64,000 nucleotides of DNA from Paramisgurnus dabryanus (GCF_030506205.2 NC_133352.1:16035525-16099524), one strand, 5' to 3'. Positions 1 to 15,508 are shown, counted from the stretch's first letter. Numbers and translations are program-made. The notes: a model not told the origin generated them from the sequence alone.

Positions 1-813
1 GCTTTTCTGTGTGAGGATATTATAGGTTATTATTTTAAAAAGCATTAAACTATTTAGAATATAGGATATGCTTCAAATACTTATCTGGTGTACTACATTT
101 ACCAACGTTTGATAAGAGATTTAAAAACAGACTGTATGACAGCATGAGGACATGATGTACTGGGACTCCTACTATTCATCATAATGCTCTAAAGATCAAC
201 ACATTTGGGTTGTGAGTTGTTCTTTTATTTGTAGTCCATCATGGTTTGGCAATACAGTACCTGGATATTAAATGATGGCACTGTCAAAACTTCTACACTT
301 TCTTTAGTTTTCTCTGTCTTTTTTGTGAGGTCCATTGGTCTGTTGTTGTATTGATTCAATTTTTAAATGCCAAGACACTGAGTCACAAAGTCAATGTGGT
401 TAAGGCAAAACAATTGCTCCAAAGTCAAACATTGATTTTAAAGTGACTGGATGGACTAGAATTTAAAATGCTTTATTTGTAACATAAGATGATAATATAG
501 GTTCAGTTTATCATAACTCATGATGTGTGATGATGCTGTTATGACTGCAGTATTTGTAAAAGTTGAATCTTAAATCTGGTGTTGTTTGGGTGTCAATACT
601 ATATTACATCTTGTAACCGCTTGTAATAGCTGTCTGAATATAAATGAATGAATGAATGAACCAGTTGGTTTATTTCATGCTTTTAAATATTAGTGCATCA
701 ACGCTTACAAAGTATCACATGGTAATATTATGCTACTTTCTGAGTTAATGTCCATCCCTGCATCACAGTTTAAAGAAAACTGAATGGCGAGGGCAATACA
801 TTCATTATGTTTA
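1..813. other. 5' flank of slc36a1, no gene seen
   Basis: AT-rich sequence with no credible exon. The only structure is a short (AATG)n run at about 642-661. Confidence 0.5.
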
Positions 814-821
814 ATAATTAT

Positions 822-1253
822 TAGTGATGCACCGATGTATCGGCCGCCGATATTTATCGGCTGATTTTTGATGAATTTGAAACCATCGGCATATCGGCAA
901 TAGCACGAGAAAGGCAGACACAGATTGTTTATTAATTAACTGCATAAAGAAATCCATTATATGTAAAAAAAAAAAAAATGAGTTAATGTTGCTGAATAGC
1001 AAAAACCACCTTTGAAGGTTGTCATGTTGTCTTATTATATTTGTTTTAGCTTAATTTGTGCCTCTCTTATTATGTTGGTCAGTTGAATGTTAAATAGATC
1101 CAATCCATGTTCAGTAAAAATAATTTGATGCAGAAATAAACTAGACCAACTGTATAGTATTGTATACAAGTGTTTAATATCAGTATCGGCATCGGCCAGC
1201 TGTTGTCTGTTTAAATCGGTATCGGCCCAAAAAATCCTATCGGTGCACCCCTA
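822..1253. mobile_element. hAT-like non-autonomous element, copy 1 (432 bp)
   Basis: Ends TAGTGATGCACCGAT and ATCGGTGCACCCCTA are inverted repeats, flanked by a perfect 8-bp duplication ATAATTAT (814-821 and 1254-1261). The interior repeats ATCGGC words near both ends. No transposase. It sits about 400 bp upstream of the slc36a1 start. The same family recurs at 16549-17514. Confidence 0.9.
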
Positions 1254-1261
1254 ATAATTAT

Positions 1262-1657
1262 GTATATGTATAAATGTATAATACATTTATATAATAGTTG
1301 TAACAAACAACACTTTCAGACAATAAGAACCTATTATTCTATCATTTTTAATATTATTAATACATCTAATCATACAAAAGATTTAGTTATTCCTACCATA
1401 AACTATTAAATATACCTAATGCTTGCGTCATGTCAGCTCAACATTTGTTGTGGGATCATATTGTATTTAGCCCTGGGAGATGATAAAAGATTTTATGGCA
1501 CAGAAAGGGCACATTGTGCGTCACCTGTGTGTTCTGGTAGGGTTAATAACTCTCTTCATTTGTCTGAAATCACAGGACCTGTAAATGCAGCATCTCCGCA
1601 GGGAAGCGTTTGATCAGTGAAGCTATCAGTGGTAAATTACACCCCACCAAACCAGCC
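1262..1657 (+). promoter_or_regulatory. Proximal upstream and 5' leader of slc36a1
   Basis: Holds the leader before the ATG at 1658. I see no clear TATA box and cannot place the transcription start; an upstream non-coding exon is possible. Confidence 0.35.
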
Positions 1658-1685
1658 ATGGCCTCTGATATCAACTATCAGGATG
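1658..1685 (+). CDS. slc36a1: slc36a1 coding exon 1
   Basis: Encodes MASDINYQD plus the first base of a split Gly codon; donor is GTAAAC. The start has a good Kozak context (GCCATGG). Any upstream untranslated exon cannot be seen from sequence alone. Confidence 0.75.
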
Positions 1686-4600
1686 GTAAACCAATTTCCT
1701 TTGCATTATGATGAAACCCGACCTGACTGTTGTTTTTAAGGTCAAGCTTAAAGCAAACATAATAAATGTGAGTTGATACTGAATGTGTAAATAAAAAATT
1801 AAAAAATGAGATACATAAGATCCTGCAACGACAAAATAGAGCAGTTTTTATTGCTTGAGACTATGATAAAGCTTTATTTGTTTGTTGATCACAGGTCCAA
1901 ACTTTGCTAGAAGAAGTGAGAGCCCTGATGAGGATGAGCCTATTGGTTCACCCGGATCTCCACGGCACCCCGAATATGAACGAATCGGAGGCAGAGCAGG
2001 ATCCTCGTAAGTGATATACAGTATTTAACAATTATCTGTTCATGCATTTATGTTTCATGAATATATATCTAACCTAAAGATAATTTATTTGTATTACAAT
2101 ATTTATTTTGCTTGCATAGTTTTTTCCAGACATTAATTCATTTACTGAAAGGAAATATTGGCACTGGACTGCTCGGCTTGCCTTTGGCTGTCAAGAATGC
2201 TGGACTCCTGGTAAGACCCTTAAACTCATTTGCATTTAGGGATAAATGGTCCTGATGTTTTGTTTTATTTGTTATGAACTATTCAATATCTTTAAATACA
2301 AAAGTGTGTAGCTGTCTGTCACAAATGTTTTATTGTGTCGTTGCGTGAACATGGCCTTCTTATGTCAACATCATTTTAGGCTATCATAACTTGTTTCTCC
2401 TACGTGTTGCAATAGGTTGTTACTCATCTGATCTACTGCATTTGTTCTTTAATAAACAACACAAACAGTTGTGTAGAGAAAAGTATGATTGTTCAGGGGA
2501 TGTGGTTTAGTTTCTCACCATCAGTGGTCTGTTCATGTGACCTGGGATGTAGCAGGTATCAATAGTCTTGGCTTTCACAGGACCTAAGCATACATTGCAT
2601 GCATGTGAAATTTAAATAAAAAAGGCTTCCTTTTAAAATTCTAATTAATTCCTGTAGCTCAATTGGTAGCATTAGCAATGCAAAGGTCACATATTTGATG
2701 GAACGGACGTATGTGATAAAAAAAAGAAAGGTGTAGCATAAAGTATGCATAAATGTAAAATAACGTTTTATTTGAGTTTAAATGAACAAACTGCGCCACA
2801 TTATCCAGACTTTAAAATGACTTTTGCACTTTATGCACTGTTGTACCAGACTGTGTATAATGCATAATACATTATCATGAGCTTTCCGTGTAATTAAATG
2901 TACACAGTTGACATTTAGTATGGGGCAGGGTGGTTAATTTAATGTCTCACGGTGCTCCACCTTTCAGTATGGTGCAAGAGTAAACTATCCAGTATGTTTG
3001 TTTAAAGTATAATTACACTATGTACATAATGTTGTGTACAGATGAAGTGACTCTGTTAGCCACAGGATCAGCATTATGATGCATGTTACATAAAATGTAT
3101 GTTTTTAATAAGATCAACTTGTGCATAGTCTTGTTTAAAATAAAAAGCCTACGTGGCCCGATATGTCTCAACAAAAAGGTATCTGTTTTTGTTAATATGT
3201 AAGTTTATTATCCCAAAATTTGAGGTAAATCCCACACATCAATTCTAATAGTTACTGTGTTTGTGAAATATGTTTGATCATTTGAGATTAGAAAAAGAAG
3301 AGCCAGGTATACTGAGAATTGTTTCATTCATGCCCTATGACCAATATCAATATAACACAAGTTTTATTCATGTTGTGATGTCTCTTCTTGTTGTTTAGGT
3401 GGGGCCTTTAAGTCTTCTGGCCATGGGCATAGTGGCAGTACATTGCATGAACCTACTTGTGAAATGTGCACATCATCTAAGTGCAAAGTAAGAAGATTGA
3501 CTTGTTTTAATCCTTATATGAAGCTCTATTGCTTCATTTAGCATGTTGTTGACTCTATCACCATATACATTCTGGTCCTGTTAGATCACTTAAATAACTG
3601 TGAAATGTTCCCAAGTGACATAAAAGCCATAAGGAGCTCATATTATCAGGGTAAACGTAGATGGTGGTTTATTCTGTATACCTGTTCAACTGTTAAATCA
3701 CACAATTTCTCAAATAAGAGAAAGTTAATTATAAGGATAGTTCACCCAATACTTTACTCACCCTCATGATGTTCAAAACCTGTACGAGTTTCTTTTGCTG
3801 CGGATACAAAAGAAGATATTTTGATAAATGATCACAGTTGACGGTACCCACTGACTTCCACAGTATTTGTTTTTCCTACTTAAGTCAATATGTACCATCA
3901 ACTGTGTGGCTGTTTTATATCTTTTTTGATAATGACAGTACTTTTCATTTTGTGTAAACTATCTATTTAAGCTCTGGGTTGTATATTTGCTCTTCCTAGG
4001 CTTGGAAAACCCTTTCTGTCCTATGGAGATGCAGTAGAGTATGGGATGGAGAATGTACCATGGCTAAGCAGACATTCGGCGTGGGGAAGGTAACTGAATT
4101 GATTTACATGTTTTATTCATTTCTTTGATCTAACAGTTCACATTTGCATTAATGTGGAATTACAAAAATAGTAAAGACTTTTTTCGCTTTTAGACGTGTG
4201 GTGAATTTGTTCCTCAACATAACCCAGCTGGGATTCTGCTGTGTGTACTTTGTGTTCCTCAGTGAAAATGTCAAACAGGTAAATGCTAGATTCAGCCACT
4301 GGAAGGGGAAATAATTCCTGATAGGGATTGGGCCACACAATACAATCTATGTTTTTTTGAAGTCACTTAGTAGAAAAGTATCTGCCAAATGCATTAAAAA
4401 TAAATCCAGGCATGAAGTTCCTTATGTGACCACTAGAGGGAAGTATTGCCTTTCAATTTACAGTTACAAAAACCCAATCCTGAATTTTACCAAATTCAGT
4501 CTTCTAATAATATAATATGTTGTATTGTGAAAGAATAATAGTAAATTCTTCAAATATATTTCATGGGCTGATTTTCGTCCATTGTAGGTGGTTGAGACTG

Positions 4601-7600
4601 CCAATGGGACCACTGTGAACTGTCACACCAATGAGACAGGAGTGATGATCCCCAGCTATGATTCTCGCCTTTACATGGTCTTCTTTCTGCCCTTTATCAT
4701 TGTTTTGGTGTTTATCCGCAACCTCAAATACTTGGCGCCTCTTTCCTTTTTTGCAAACATTTCCATGTGTGCCAGCCTGGTCTTCATATACTACTACTGC
4801 TTAACGGTAAGAGAGCATTAACTTACATCAAACATACAAAATACAACCACATGCAATGAGCAATATACAGTTTGGAGTTCCAGAATTAATAGCCATGCTC
4901 AGAGACACATATATAGTATGTCAAACGGGATTTCATGTACCCCTTCAGTTTTTCACAAATTGTTATTACGAATCATTACATACGTCTAGACAAACAATAT
5001 ACAGTGACTTATGTTTTAGTAATAGCTTATAATGGGTTTAAATACTAGCTGGTAGTTCTAAATAAATGTTAAAAGTTATACTGCATTTGTTTGAAGATAT
5101 CACTTGCAATTCAATTACTTTTTGGTACCAAGAAATATGTTTCAGAATTGATTGTTCTCATCCTGGTTAGAAAGGCAATTCTTCAGACCCCAGTCTCCTG
5201 ATTTAGTCTCATATGTTATGGATGAAGGGTTAAATGTAAATGACATGTTTTCAGGCTGTTTCCAGCTTTAAATCCTGTAAATCAGACTCCCTGCCTGTAA
5301 TCAGCAAGCGGGCACTGCAGGCAGGGAGAAATGGGCAAGTGGGTAATGCAATTTTTCAGAGAGGCAAGAAAATTTGCCATGGTAGAATAGAAACAGGAAG
5401 TTGGCTGCAGATTGTTGGTTTGTTGTTTGCAATCCAGTTATCATGAATTGTCAAGGGTTTCGTTGATGTTTTCAGAGTTGCTAAAAGGACACAAAAATGT
5501 TTTCTCTTACATGGCCCTCAAAGCAAGCAAGCAAGTGCAGGCAGGCTGCCACCTGCTTTCTCCAATGACATTCCAATCTTTCACAAGTTTCAATTGAATA
5601 AACGTTTTATTTAAGATGCTCCATTTATAAAGTTAATTAGCATCTCTGAATAAGTAAGATTTTGAAAAAATTTAAAACAATATGTTTAAACTTTTTCTGA
5701 ATGTCACTACCTATCAAACATTTTGTCATGATTGCAGAATATTCCATATCCGATTGATCTTCCATTGGCTGGAAGAGGAGTCGATTATCCTCTCTTCTTT
5801 GGAACAGCAATATTCGCCTTTGAGGGAATTGGAGTTGTAAGTTTTATTTATTTTTTCTCTGCCAATATGTTTGTGTATGCCATAGAAATGGTATTAAAGT
5901 GATATTATTAAATTCTCAAAAACTGTCATATCATTATCATTTTCAGGTTTTACCACTTGAGAATAAGATGCAGAATCCCAAAAAATTCACCATGGTTCTT
6001 TATCTCGGCATGGGTATTGTCACCGTCCTCTACATCACTATGGGCACCATTGGTTACATCGGCTTTGGAGAGAACATTCGGGGCAGCATCACGTTAAATT
6101 TACCTTTGTGTTGGTGAGTGTCAGTAATGTCATAAATTTACCATACGAATTAAAGAAATCGTGACAAATTTGGCATAAATACATGTTAGACTATATAGAC
6201 AGTCTCTGTGGACATTAACTAACTTTAACAAGAATTAATGCATGCTGCAAAATAGACATGGGCCGGTATAAGTTTCTGGCGGTATGATGATTTTAAGCAA
6301 AAATATCACGGTTTCAGTGTTGCGGTATTACCATTGCAACACTAAAATCTAAAATGTGTTTTTTTAAATGGCAGGTAAAAATAAAGCCTTTAAATTATAA
6401 TATGCTTTCAAAAAATATACTATTTTTGTAATGTATATTTAATGTAAACATCAAATCCGTCACATGACTTAATAATTTAATGAATTTTTTATAAACACGG
6501 CTCATACCTTGGAGATGATATCAGAGAACATTTTAGTTGTTTTAAAACCTTGACTGTTTAAAACCTCGGTATACCTTGAAACCAATAACCGGCTCATGTC
6601 TACTGCAAAACTGTATTGCTCATTGTTTAGTTGTTCAGGTTAGTTAATGCATTTACTAATGTTAACTAGTACAATCTTATTGTGAAGTGTTACCTATATT
6701 ATTTGTAATGCAACTGAAGTATCACGTTTTCTGATATTTGATATTCATTATACTGGTAACACTTTATAATAAATAGTTGTATTTATAACATTGGTTAATG
6801 CAGTAGCTCATACATTCATAAAATGCATTAAAAAATGCATTAGCTTATACAATTATAAAATCACTCGTTGCAACTGTTAAAGGAATATTCAATTTTCTTA
6901 AAAGAAAAATCCAGATAATTTACTCACCACCATGTCATCCAAAATGTTGATGTCTTTCTTTGTTCAGTCCAGAAGTTATTGAGAATTAAGAATTATGTTT
7001 TTTGAGGAAAACATTCCAGGATTTTTTAATGGACTTTAATAGAGCCCAACATTTAATACTTAACTCAACACTTAACAGTTTTTTTCAACGGAGTTTCAAA
7101 GGACTATAAATGATCTCAAACGAGGCATAAGGGTCTTATCTAGGGAAACGATTGTCATTTTTGACAAGAAAATTAAAAAATATGCTCTTTTAAACCACAA
7201 CTTTTCGTCTAGATCCGGTCCAGCGTGACCTAACGGAAATGCGTAGTGACGTAGGGAGATCACGTGTTACATATATAAAACGCACATTTGCGGACCATTG
7301 TAAACAATAAACTGACACAAAGACATTAATTAGTATCAGTTGACATACAACAACGTAGGAACGGTCCTCTTTTAACACACTTGTAAACACTGGGGCGGAG
7401 TTTCGCGTTCGTCCTCTGTGACCTCTTGACGTCATGATGTATTGGGTGGGGTCACGCTGACGCATCACGACCGGATCTAGACAGGAAGTTGTGGTTTAAA
7501 AGTGCATTTTTTTTATTTTTCTTGTCAAAAATGACAATTGTTTCGCTAGATAAGACCCTTATGCCTCGTTTGAGATCATTTATAGTCCTTTGAAACATTA

Positions 7601-10600
7601 ACAAGAATTAATACATGTTAAAAACTACATTATTCATTGTTTGTTTATGTTAAAGCAATTACTAATGTTTACTAAAAGAACCTTATTGTAAAGTGTTAGC
7701 AAAAAAACATTGATCTTTAGTGTTAAGAAAGGCATACCAGAATGTACATACAATGTGCAAGTCTTTGTGGCAACTGACTTATGCTTGAGTTTCATCTATA
7801 ATAAATAAAAACAAATAAAAAGGTGGAATTTAATTTTTTTACCAATAATATAAAGTAAACCTCCTTGGCATTTTTGCCCCAAGTCCAATGCAATTAAATG
7901 ATACAATGCAACAAAATATGTAAAAAAAAAATGCAGCAAATCTTTCCAAGTTCAATGCCAAACTTTTGGGACAACAAATCAACTCTGAGCCATCCAAACA
8001 ATAACCCCAGTCATAGAAGAAACCTTGGCAGGATCAGAAACTTGTTGCCTTGTTGTTTTTGTTGACTTTTAAATGCATTCGGGCAGACCTTATAGGCAGT
8101 GTAAAAAAATTCAGTTTGAAATATAAACAGAAAGCGCCTTTGTGATTACTAATCCTATATTACAATACTAATTTCTCAATAGAAATGCAATTAAAAAATG
8201 TAAAAAGTGAAAATATAACTTTATTTACACTACATTTGTGCCCCAGACGCCATCTTGGCCGACATTTAATTTTTTGAACTCGACCAGGCTCGACCAATCA
8301 CATTCCCAGTGCACGCCCTACACAAAGAATTGTGGGACAGGACAATTGAAAGTATCTTAGGAGACAGGAAGTAAACCTAACATTGGATTCAATCATGCCT
8401 TGGATCGGAGGCAGCATTTTAGAGCTTTCGCATGCAGCCCACATTTCATCATGAAATGCATTTAAAATATTGTGAACTTGGTGTAGGCTTGTTGTAATAG
8501 CTGGTGTTACCGGTGCTTCACAATGGTCACCCTTTTACCGATTACATCAGTTGCCCACCGCCCCCCATTTTTTTAGTTCAGTTAGAGAGCAGACACTATA
8601 ATTAAAAACGGAAAGTGTCTGATCAATTCAGTGCGAGCTGAACGTGAGTCACAGTACAAATGAGCAGCAGATTTCAGATTTTATTTTTCAATGAGAGTGA
8701 GGTGACGCCAGCTGACTAACAAGACCATGGCAGAAGCCGCACGCTTATTTGTTTTGTAATAAAGTTTAATATACGTGAGTTCGACATTTTGTCGTTTTGT
8801 TGTTGTGTTTTTTTTTACCAAGAATAATAATGAACCCACCATTCAAGAAGCGTTTGAAATGAAGAAAGGTGCTCAGTCCAAAATCTTAGGACGGGCCGGC
8901 TTTCATTCGTACAACATAACAGAAGTACCAGCTTGCACCGGGTCACTTCAAGCACTTCATATAAACGAGGGCATTGCTGCTGATTTAAAAGTTTCCTCAC
9001 CGTCACATTCCTAACTTGCTGTGAATAGGCCTTTAAAATATTAAAATTAGGTGTGAGTTGTGAAGCTTTTGCATGCTCACACGACAGGTGAATACAGAAT
9101 AAGCTGTTTAAACTGGCCATTGAGCCCAAGTGGAGAAAAAAGATGACCGATTTAAAAAATGGGCACAGTCCCAAATGCGTCACCACACCTGAATCTGTCA
9201 GTAGGGTGAATCTGCAGGGAATGAGGATGTCAAAGGAGAAGTAGTCGATTCAATGTTGTTTGCAGAAGCAGATGTGTCCATCCTTCATTCATTTGTTGCC
9301 ATTAGTGACGGTGCAGTGTGACTACAGAGAAAATCCTTCATGATTGCTCATAATTACGCTTTTGATATTTTATTTTTATTGGTGAAATAATTTTAATAAA
9401 ATAGCTCCATCCTGCGATCAATATGACATAAATGGCTGCAGAAATGATCAACATTTTAGTTTGGAGGAGCGAATGTCAATTGATGTGGCTCATCTCTTTA
9501 TCTTTTATCAGGCTATATCAGACCGTGAAGCTGCTTTACTCATTTGGAATCTACATCACCTACGCGCTGCAGTTCTACGTCTCAGCAGAAATCCTGATCC
9601 CGCCGGCACAGGCGCGGTGCAGCACCAGGTGGGCGCTGGCGGTGGACCTCAGCATCCGTGTGGCCCTCGTATGCCTCACATGTAAGTCCTAATACAACAA
9701 GCAACTTTACATGCACCCACCCCTTTCCCAAACTTAACTTCTGCACGGTAGCTGTCTTGTAGCAAAATCCATTAGCCATTGGGTACGAGTTCACGCGAGC
9801 GTCAAACAGTTTCCATTTTAAGCACAGCTCAAGGTTGCTTTCAATCAATTCGCAGAGCATTTGTCATTGTTAGTTGAAGGCTATTTTTTAATCTATTGTC
9901 ACCCTGATTTCTGAAATTGGCTGGGCCTTGAGCATAACAGAATGGATGGGGCTTTGAAATTAAATATGTTCCATATTTGGGTAAGCCTGAGTTGGTCGTC
10001 AGTGTGCTTTTTTGCTATATTGAAGGTCATTTTGTTTTGGACCCTCTAAACATGTAAATTGAAAGCCACGTGCGCTTGCCCACCCTCCCTACATCCACAT
10101 CCCGAGCCTCTGTAGGTAAATATTTTTAGAAACAGCTGGTTATATTGATTTTTTTCAGAGCTGAGATTGTTCATTCCTGTTTGACACGTGAGGTGTGATC
10201 TCACATGATTCCTGCAGTGTCTGTTCTGCGCTGATAGCGTTTACGTCAGTAGGTGGTAACGTTGAACACTCCTCAGTCTGTTAACACAGCTTACACTTCC
10301 ATAAGCAGTATTTTGATCTTTATATTCTAATCTTAAAGGTAGGGTAACACATTTTGAAAAATGCTAACGGTAGCCGCCTAGCAATGAAATCCCGATCCCA
10401 CCCTCAAGTCAAATCGCTCTCCAAAGTCACGCCTCTTTCCAAACACATGAACACGCACAGATCAGACGGTCACGTCTCATGTCTCATTCACCAGTGAGAA
10501 AACTTTGCAGTACAAAGTGAATAACACTTCCAAAATAACCAACATAAACAACGTGTTTACATCAGAATTAGTTTAAGCACACGTTCGATTGTGTAGACGT

Positions 10601-13600
10601 AGTAACTATATCGTTATGCTAATCCGTAAACGAACACAAATTTCATAAGCAACACAACGTTTCATCAAAGTAGAATATCTGAATCCATCTCAATACAAAC
10701 ATATCGCGTACCTACCTTACCAAAATAAACAGTGCAACGACCCTTTCAGACCCTTTGCCTCCTGTAGCTGTTTGCATCTCGTGGTAAAGCACTAAAGTTA
10801 CTGATGTTAATTTGGGTTTTTGCTCTTGCTAATCCAGGCAGTTTTTGCTGTTGTTGTTATAAAAGATGCATTTAGTTTTGTTGCTCCTGTGTAGGTTGTC
10901 AATTCAGCAGAAAAGTTTGGTGTTCTCGCTGTTTACAGACAGAGCGCACGTGAACGCGCCGATGACGTATGGTATCTGCGTGGACTCGCTGCGCGGTGGG
11001 AATTCAAATTACGCTTACGTATGAGGGACATAAAAGGAAACGTCCGTTCGGACCGAAATCTATGATTTGTTGAAAATTTTTTGGTCCTACGCCTTTCACA
11101 GATGACATACATTTTTACAAATACATTTAAACAACTTAACACAGTGATTGCTATCAGGATGTGAGGAGACTTTTAACCAGCATAACTAAAAATGTTTCAG
11201 GATCAAATCTGTTACCCTACCTTTAATGTTAATGATTTACTCGTCCTTAAGCTATCCATGATAAATATGTCCATCAAATTTTAGACGTACACAATTTGAG
11301 TTATTTTAGTAAATGTCCTGGCTCCTCTAAATTGTATAATGGTAGAAACAGGGTCAATGACTTTCAAGCTAAAAAAATTGCATCCATCTTTCACAGAAGT
11401 AATCCACATGGCTCCAAGGGGTTAAAAAAGGCTTTCTAAAGGTAATCGATGTGATTTTGTAAGAAAAATATCCATATTTTAAACTATAATAACCAGCTTC
11501 CGGTAGCGGCCAATGTGCATTCACCAGAGAGTTTCAGCGTAGGACATAGCTTACAATGCGTAGTAATCACTATGAGCTGTGAAAAGTTTTTTTTTATTCC
11601 CAAAATTGTGTACATTTGTGGTCCACAGAAAGAATACTGGTAAGGAATGACACACGGCTAAGTAAGGGGTAATGTATAGGCAGCAGGTTGTTTTCAAGAC
11701 AAGACGTTCAAATGTCACACTATTTTGGTTTAATTATTTGTAAATATAATAATAAATAATAAATAAATGTTATTAAAAGACATTTATGTTACATTTTTGT
11801 GTAATATTAAACTGTACACTGCAAAAAAATATTTTCAAGAAAAAATTCTTAGTATTTTTTTCTTGTTTTCAGTAAAAATATCTAAAAATATTTAAACTAA
11901 GATGCTTTTTCTTGATGAGCAAAACGAAAAAAGAAAATAAGTCTAGTTTTTAGACCAAAAATATCAAATGTAAGTGATTTTGTGCATAAAACAAGCAAAT
12001 AAATCTGCCAATGGGGTAAGCAAAAAAATCTTTTAAACACTAAATTCAAGAAAAATTTGCTTACCCCATTGGCAGATTTTTTTCCTTGTTTTATGCACAA
12101 AATCACTTAAATTTGATATTTTTGGTCTAAAAACTAGACTTATTTTCTTGGGTTGTTTTGCTCATCTAGAAAAAGCATCTTAATTTAAGAATTTTTACAT
12201 ATTTTACTGAAAACAAGACAAAAATACTAAGACATTTTTTTCTTGAAAATAATTTTTGCAGTGTACCTGTCAAAATGGTTTGCATCATTCAGGTTTCCGT
12301 GTGTTATAAATTTTGTGTGGTTATTATCTGGAAATAACAAACATGGAAAATCACGACTGGCCAATCAGAATGAAGCATTCCAGCAAGATGTGTAATAAGT
12401 TTAAATAACATACAAGTATGTTATCATACTAATACTTCATAACAGAGTAGTGATGCATAGTACAATTTCAGTATTGGTTTGTGTAATAATATTGTGTAAA
12501 TCAGTAGTGTTGCACGTGTGTTTTTTTTTTTTTGCGTTGTGTGACCTATTTACTTTCAACTGGTTTAATGCCAAAACATTAAAGCATTATTGCCACCATT
12601 TCAATGGTCATGTTAATGGCTCTAATGCGTACAGGGAAAATTGATAGCATTGTTGTATTGGGAAGTAATCGGATGTGCAGCTGTGGGATTATATTCAGTT
12701 AGTTGTTAAACTGAGCATTGTAAACATTGTGTTTTTTTTAAAACCCTGTGTGATAATGTCATCTGCGACATGGGTGGCAGGGGCTAGGGAGAGATGGGCC
12801 TTTTTAGTTTAAATTGCTCGGGGCATTCTGCTAGATAATGTTTTGTTAACACAGTTTGCCTTTTTTTTGACATAGAAGTGAATGGAAATGTCATGTGACA
12901 CGGTGGTCGTGATGTGAAATGCATTTGTTTATCTCCTCGCCTTCATGTTTTTCAAACATGACCCAGTACGAACATAATGCCATATGTGATACGGGTGTGA
13001 ATAACATCCAGTCTTGACCTTGGGCCAGTTGGACTTCAGCTGTGTCTATTGCAGCGTTCGCTGAATAAAATAAAATTAATATTCTTTTCTAAAAGAGAAA
13101 AGTAACTGCATGTGGAGTTTTCTCTCTTGGTAGAGCTAATGCATATTGATGAAAATGTTTCCCACATGTTCAGTCTGAAGTGAAATTGTAAAGGACTAAA
13201 GAAATTTGTAATAATTCATTGCCTTTTGTACAATACTTCATTTGAAATCTTTATCTTGAACACATTGTGCTGGAAAACAAGTATTGAATACAGAAATATC
13301 ATAATCAGATGAAGAAGCTCTGCATTGGTTTGGGATATTAAAGTAATAAAGGGATAGTAAAAATCATTTCATCATTTACTTACCCATGTATGGGTTATTC
13401 TGTGGAACACAAAAGAAGATATTTTGATACATGATGATAAGAACATGGTTGACGGTACCCATTGACTTCCATAGTATTTATTTTTGCTATTATGGTCTGT
13501 TTCTGAATATTAATGGCACAGCGTGTGAGTCTCAGGTGTGAAGATGTGTCAAACAACCTTCACAGTTCATCAGGCTTTGTGCTGGGCAGTTACAAATAGA

Positions 13601-15508
13601 CATGTCCGAAAGTTCCTAATCAAAGTTTGTGGCCTATACAATCTGGACACTCCACTAACCATTTAGTATAGACCCTCTTTAGTTACCAGACATACATAAC
13701 ACCCAATATTTAAATATGACTGACTTCAGGTCAGGCTTGAGTTGCTTACTTAACTCGCTCAAAGTAAACAACTGTCACAGTTGTCATTGTCTTCAGTGTG
13801 GTTTATGTTCTGTATCACTGCAAAAACTTGCAATATTTTCTGAATTTATACTTGTCTTTCAGTAAAAAAATCTACATGTCACCTGTAAAATAAGATCAAC
13901 TTGCTTAAAATTGGTAAATTGATTTTAGAGGCTACGGGCTCTAATTTAAAGATCTAAGCGCATTGTCTAAAGCGCACAGCGCAACGTCTAAATGGGCGTG
14001 TCCGAATCCATTTTTGCTAATTTAACGACGGGAAAAATTGTTTGTGCGCCGAGCGCATGGTTGAAAAGGGTTGGTCCTTCTTTTTTAATGAGTAATGGGG
14101 GTATTTTGGGCGTAACGTGCAATAAACCAATGAGAGTCTCAGCTCTCATCCCCTTTAAAAGCCAGTTGCGCTGGCGCTATGTCTAATATCTATTTAGATG
14201 ACGGACTTTGTAAACTGAAAAACTAAGTGGAGGAAGAAGATCCCCAGTTTAAGATTAATGTTAAATAATTGTGTTGTTTTTCACTTGTATTAAAATTTTT
14301 TTTTTTATTAAAACCTTTAAAACCCGTTTTCTTTTAGTCATGGAAGTAAAAAAGCAGGCTTTTAATTGCTGTAAATGTATGGCTATCCAATATCATCAAA
14401 ATATAATTTACAAGTATGTTAGAAAAGGTTTGTACTCTAAAAATACTTTATTTCTAACAAACAGGAGATAAAGAATTTACAAACGGCTCTCCGCACGTTT
14501 CAGCACTTGGACAGCGTCATGAGTTTTTTTTTAAGCATTACTTAAAAATGTTTCTCATCTCACCATATCCACAGGTACAGAGTCATCATAAACAATAAAT
14601 CTGTGAGGTAGCATTAAAAAAACATTTAAAAATAGATGCATTTGTTTAAAGCGGAGCATTTATTTACTTCAGGTGAAGCTGCTCTATACGCCTAACGTCT
14701 CATAATCGGTCCTCATTTATGTCCAAGAGACACAATAATAATCTTTTACATTCAATCCTTTAATCTTTCATATTTAAAAGCGTTTTTGTGCTGCTCCCAT
14801 TCATGTATGTGATAAGCAAACCCGCGTTGTTGTCCCGTATGTCCCGTTTATAGGCGTATATTACTAATGCGCTCTTTAAATAACAAAAAAAAACGATTGT
14901 GCCTCAAAATAGCAACGCGCCAACAATGCGCCTGAACACACCTCGTTTTCAGACCAGAACGCCCATGGGCGCAAAAGGGGGCGCAAATGCATTTGCTATT
15001 TAAACAACGTGGCGCTAAACGTGAAAAAGATAATTGCGCAGCTAGCAAAAGACACTTGCGTCGCGCATTGCGCTTCATTGCGCCGGGTGTAAGATAGAGC
15101 CCTATACCTTAAAGGTCCAATGTGTAGAATGTTTAGCACCATCTAGTGGTGAGACTGAATTGCAACTACCGTCCACAGCTCAGTCCACAGCTTACCCCTC
15201 CCTTTCGAAATCCATAGTAAAGCTGCGGTAGCTGCCACGTCATTGTTTAAGACCACCTAGTAACAAAGCGCCCTCTATAGAACAGTTTGTCCGTTTAGGG
15301 CTACTGTAGAAACATGGCACGACTTTCATGTAAGGAAGATGTATGTAGAAAAAAACACCTAATTCTAAGGTAATAAAAACAGTACAGTTCATTTTGTAAG
15401 GGTTTTATACACCACTGATATCAAGATTAATCAGATTTTTTTTTATACCCTATTGAGAAATAATTTGTTTCTTCATTTTCATTTATGCGTTTGGAAGAAG
15501 CTATATAT

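Noticed and set aside
2648..2755. Possible functional tRNA gene.
   Set aside because: Only a box A-like head is recognisable; the anticodon arm and B box do not fold properly, so it is a SINE relic.
8815..9186. A 123-codon minus-strand open frame in slc36a1 intron 9.
   Set aside because: No family motif and no splice context; chance frame.
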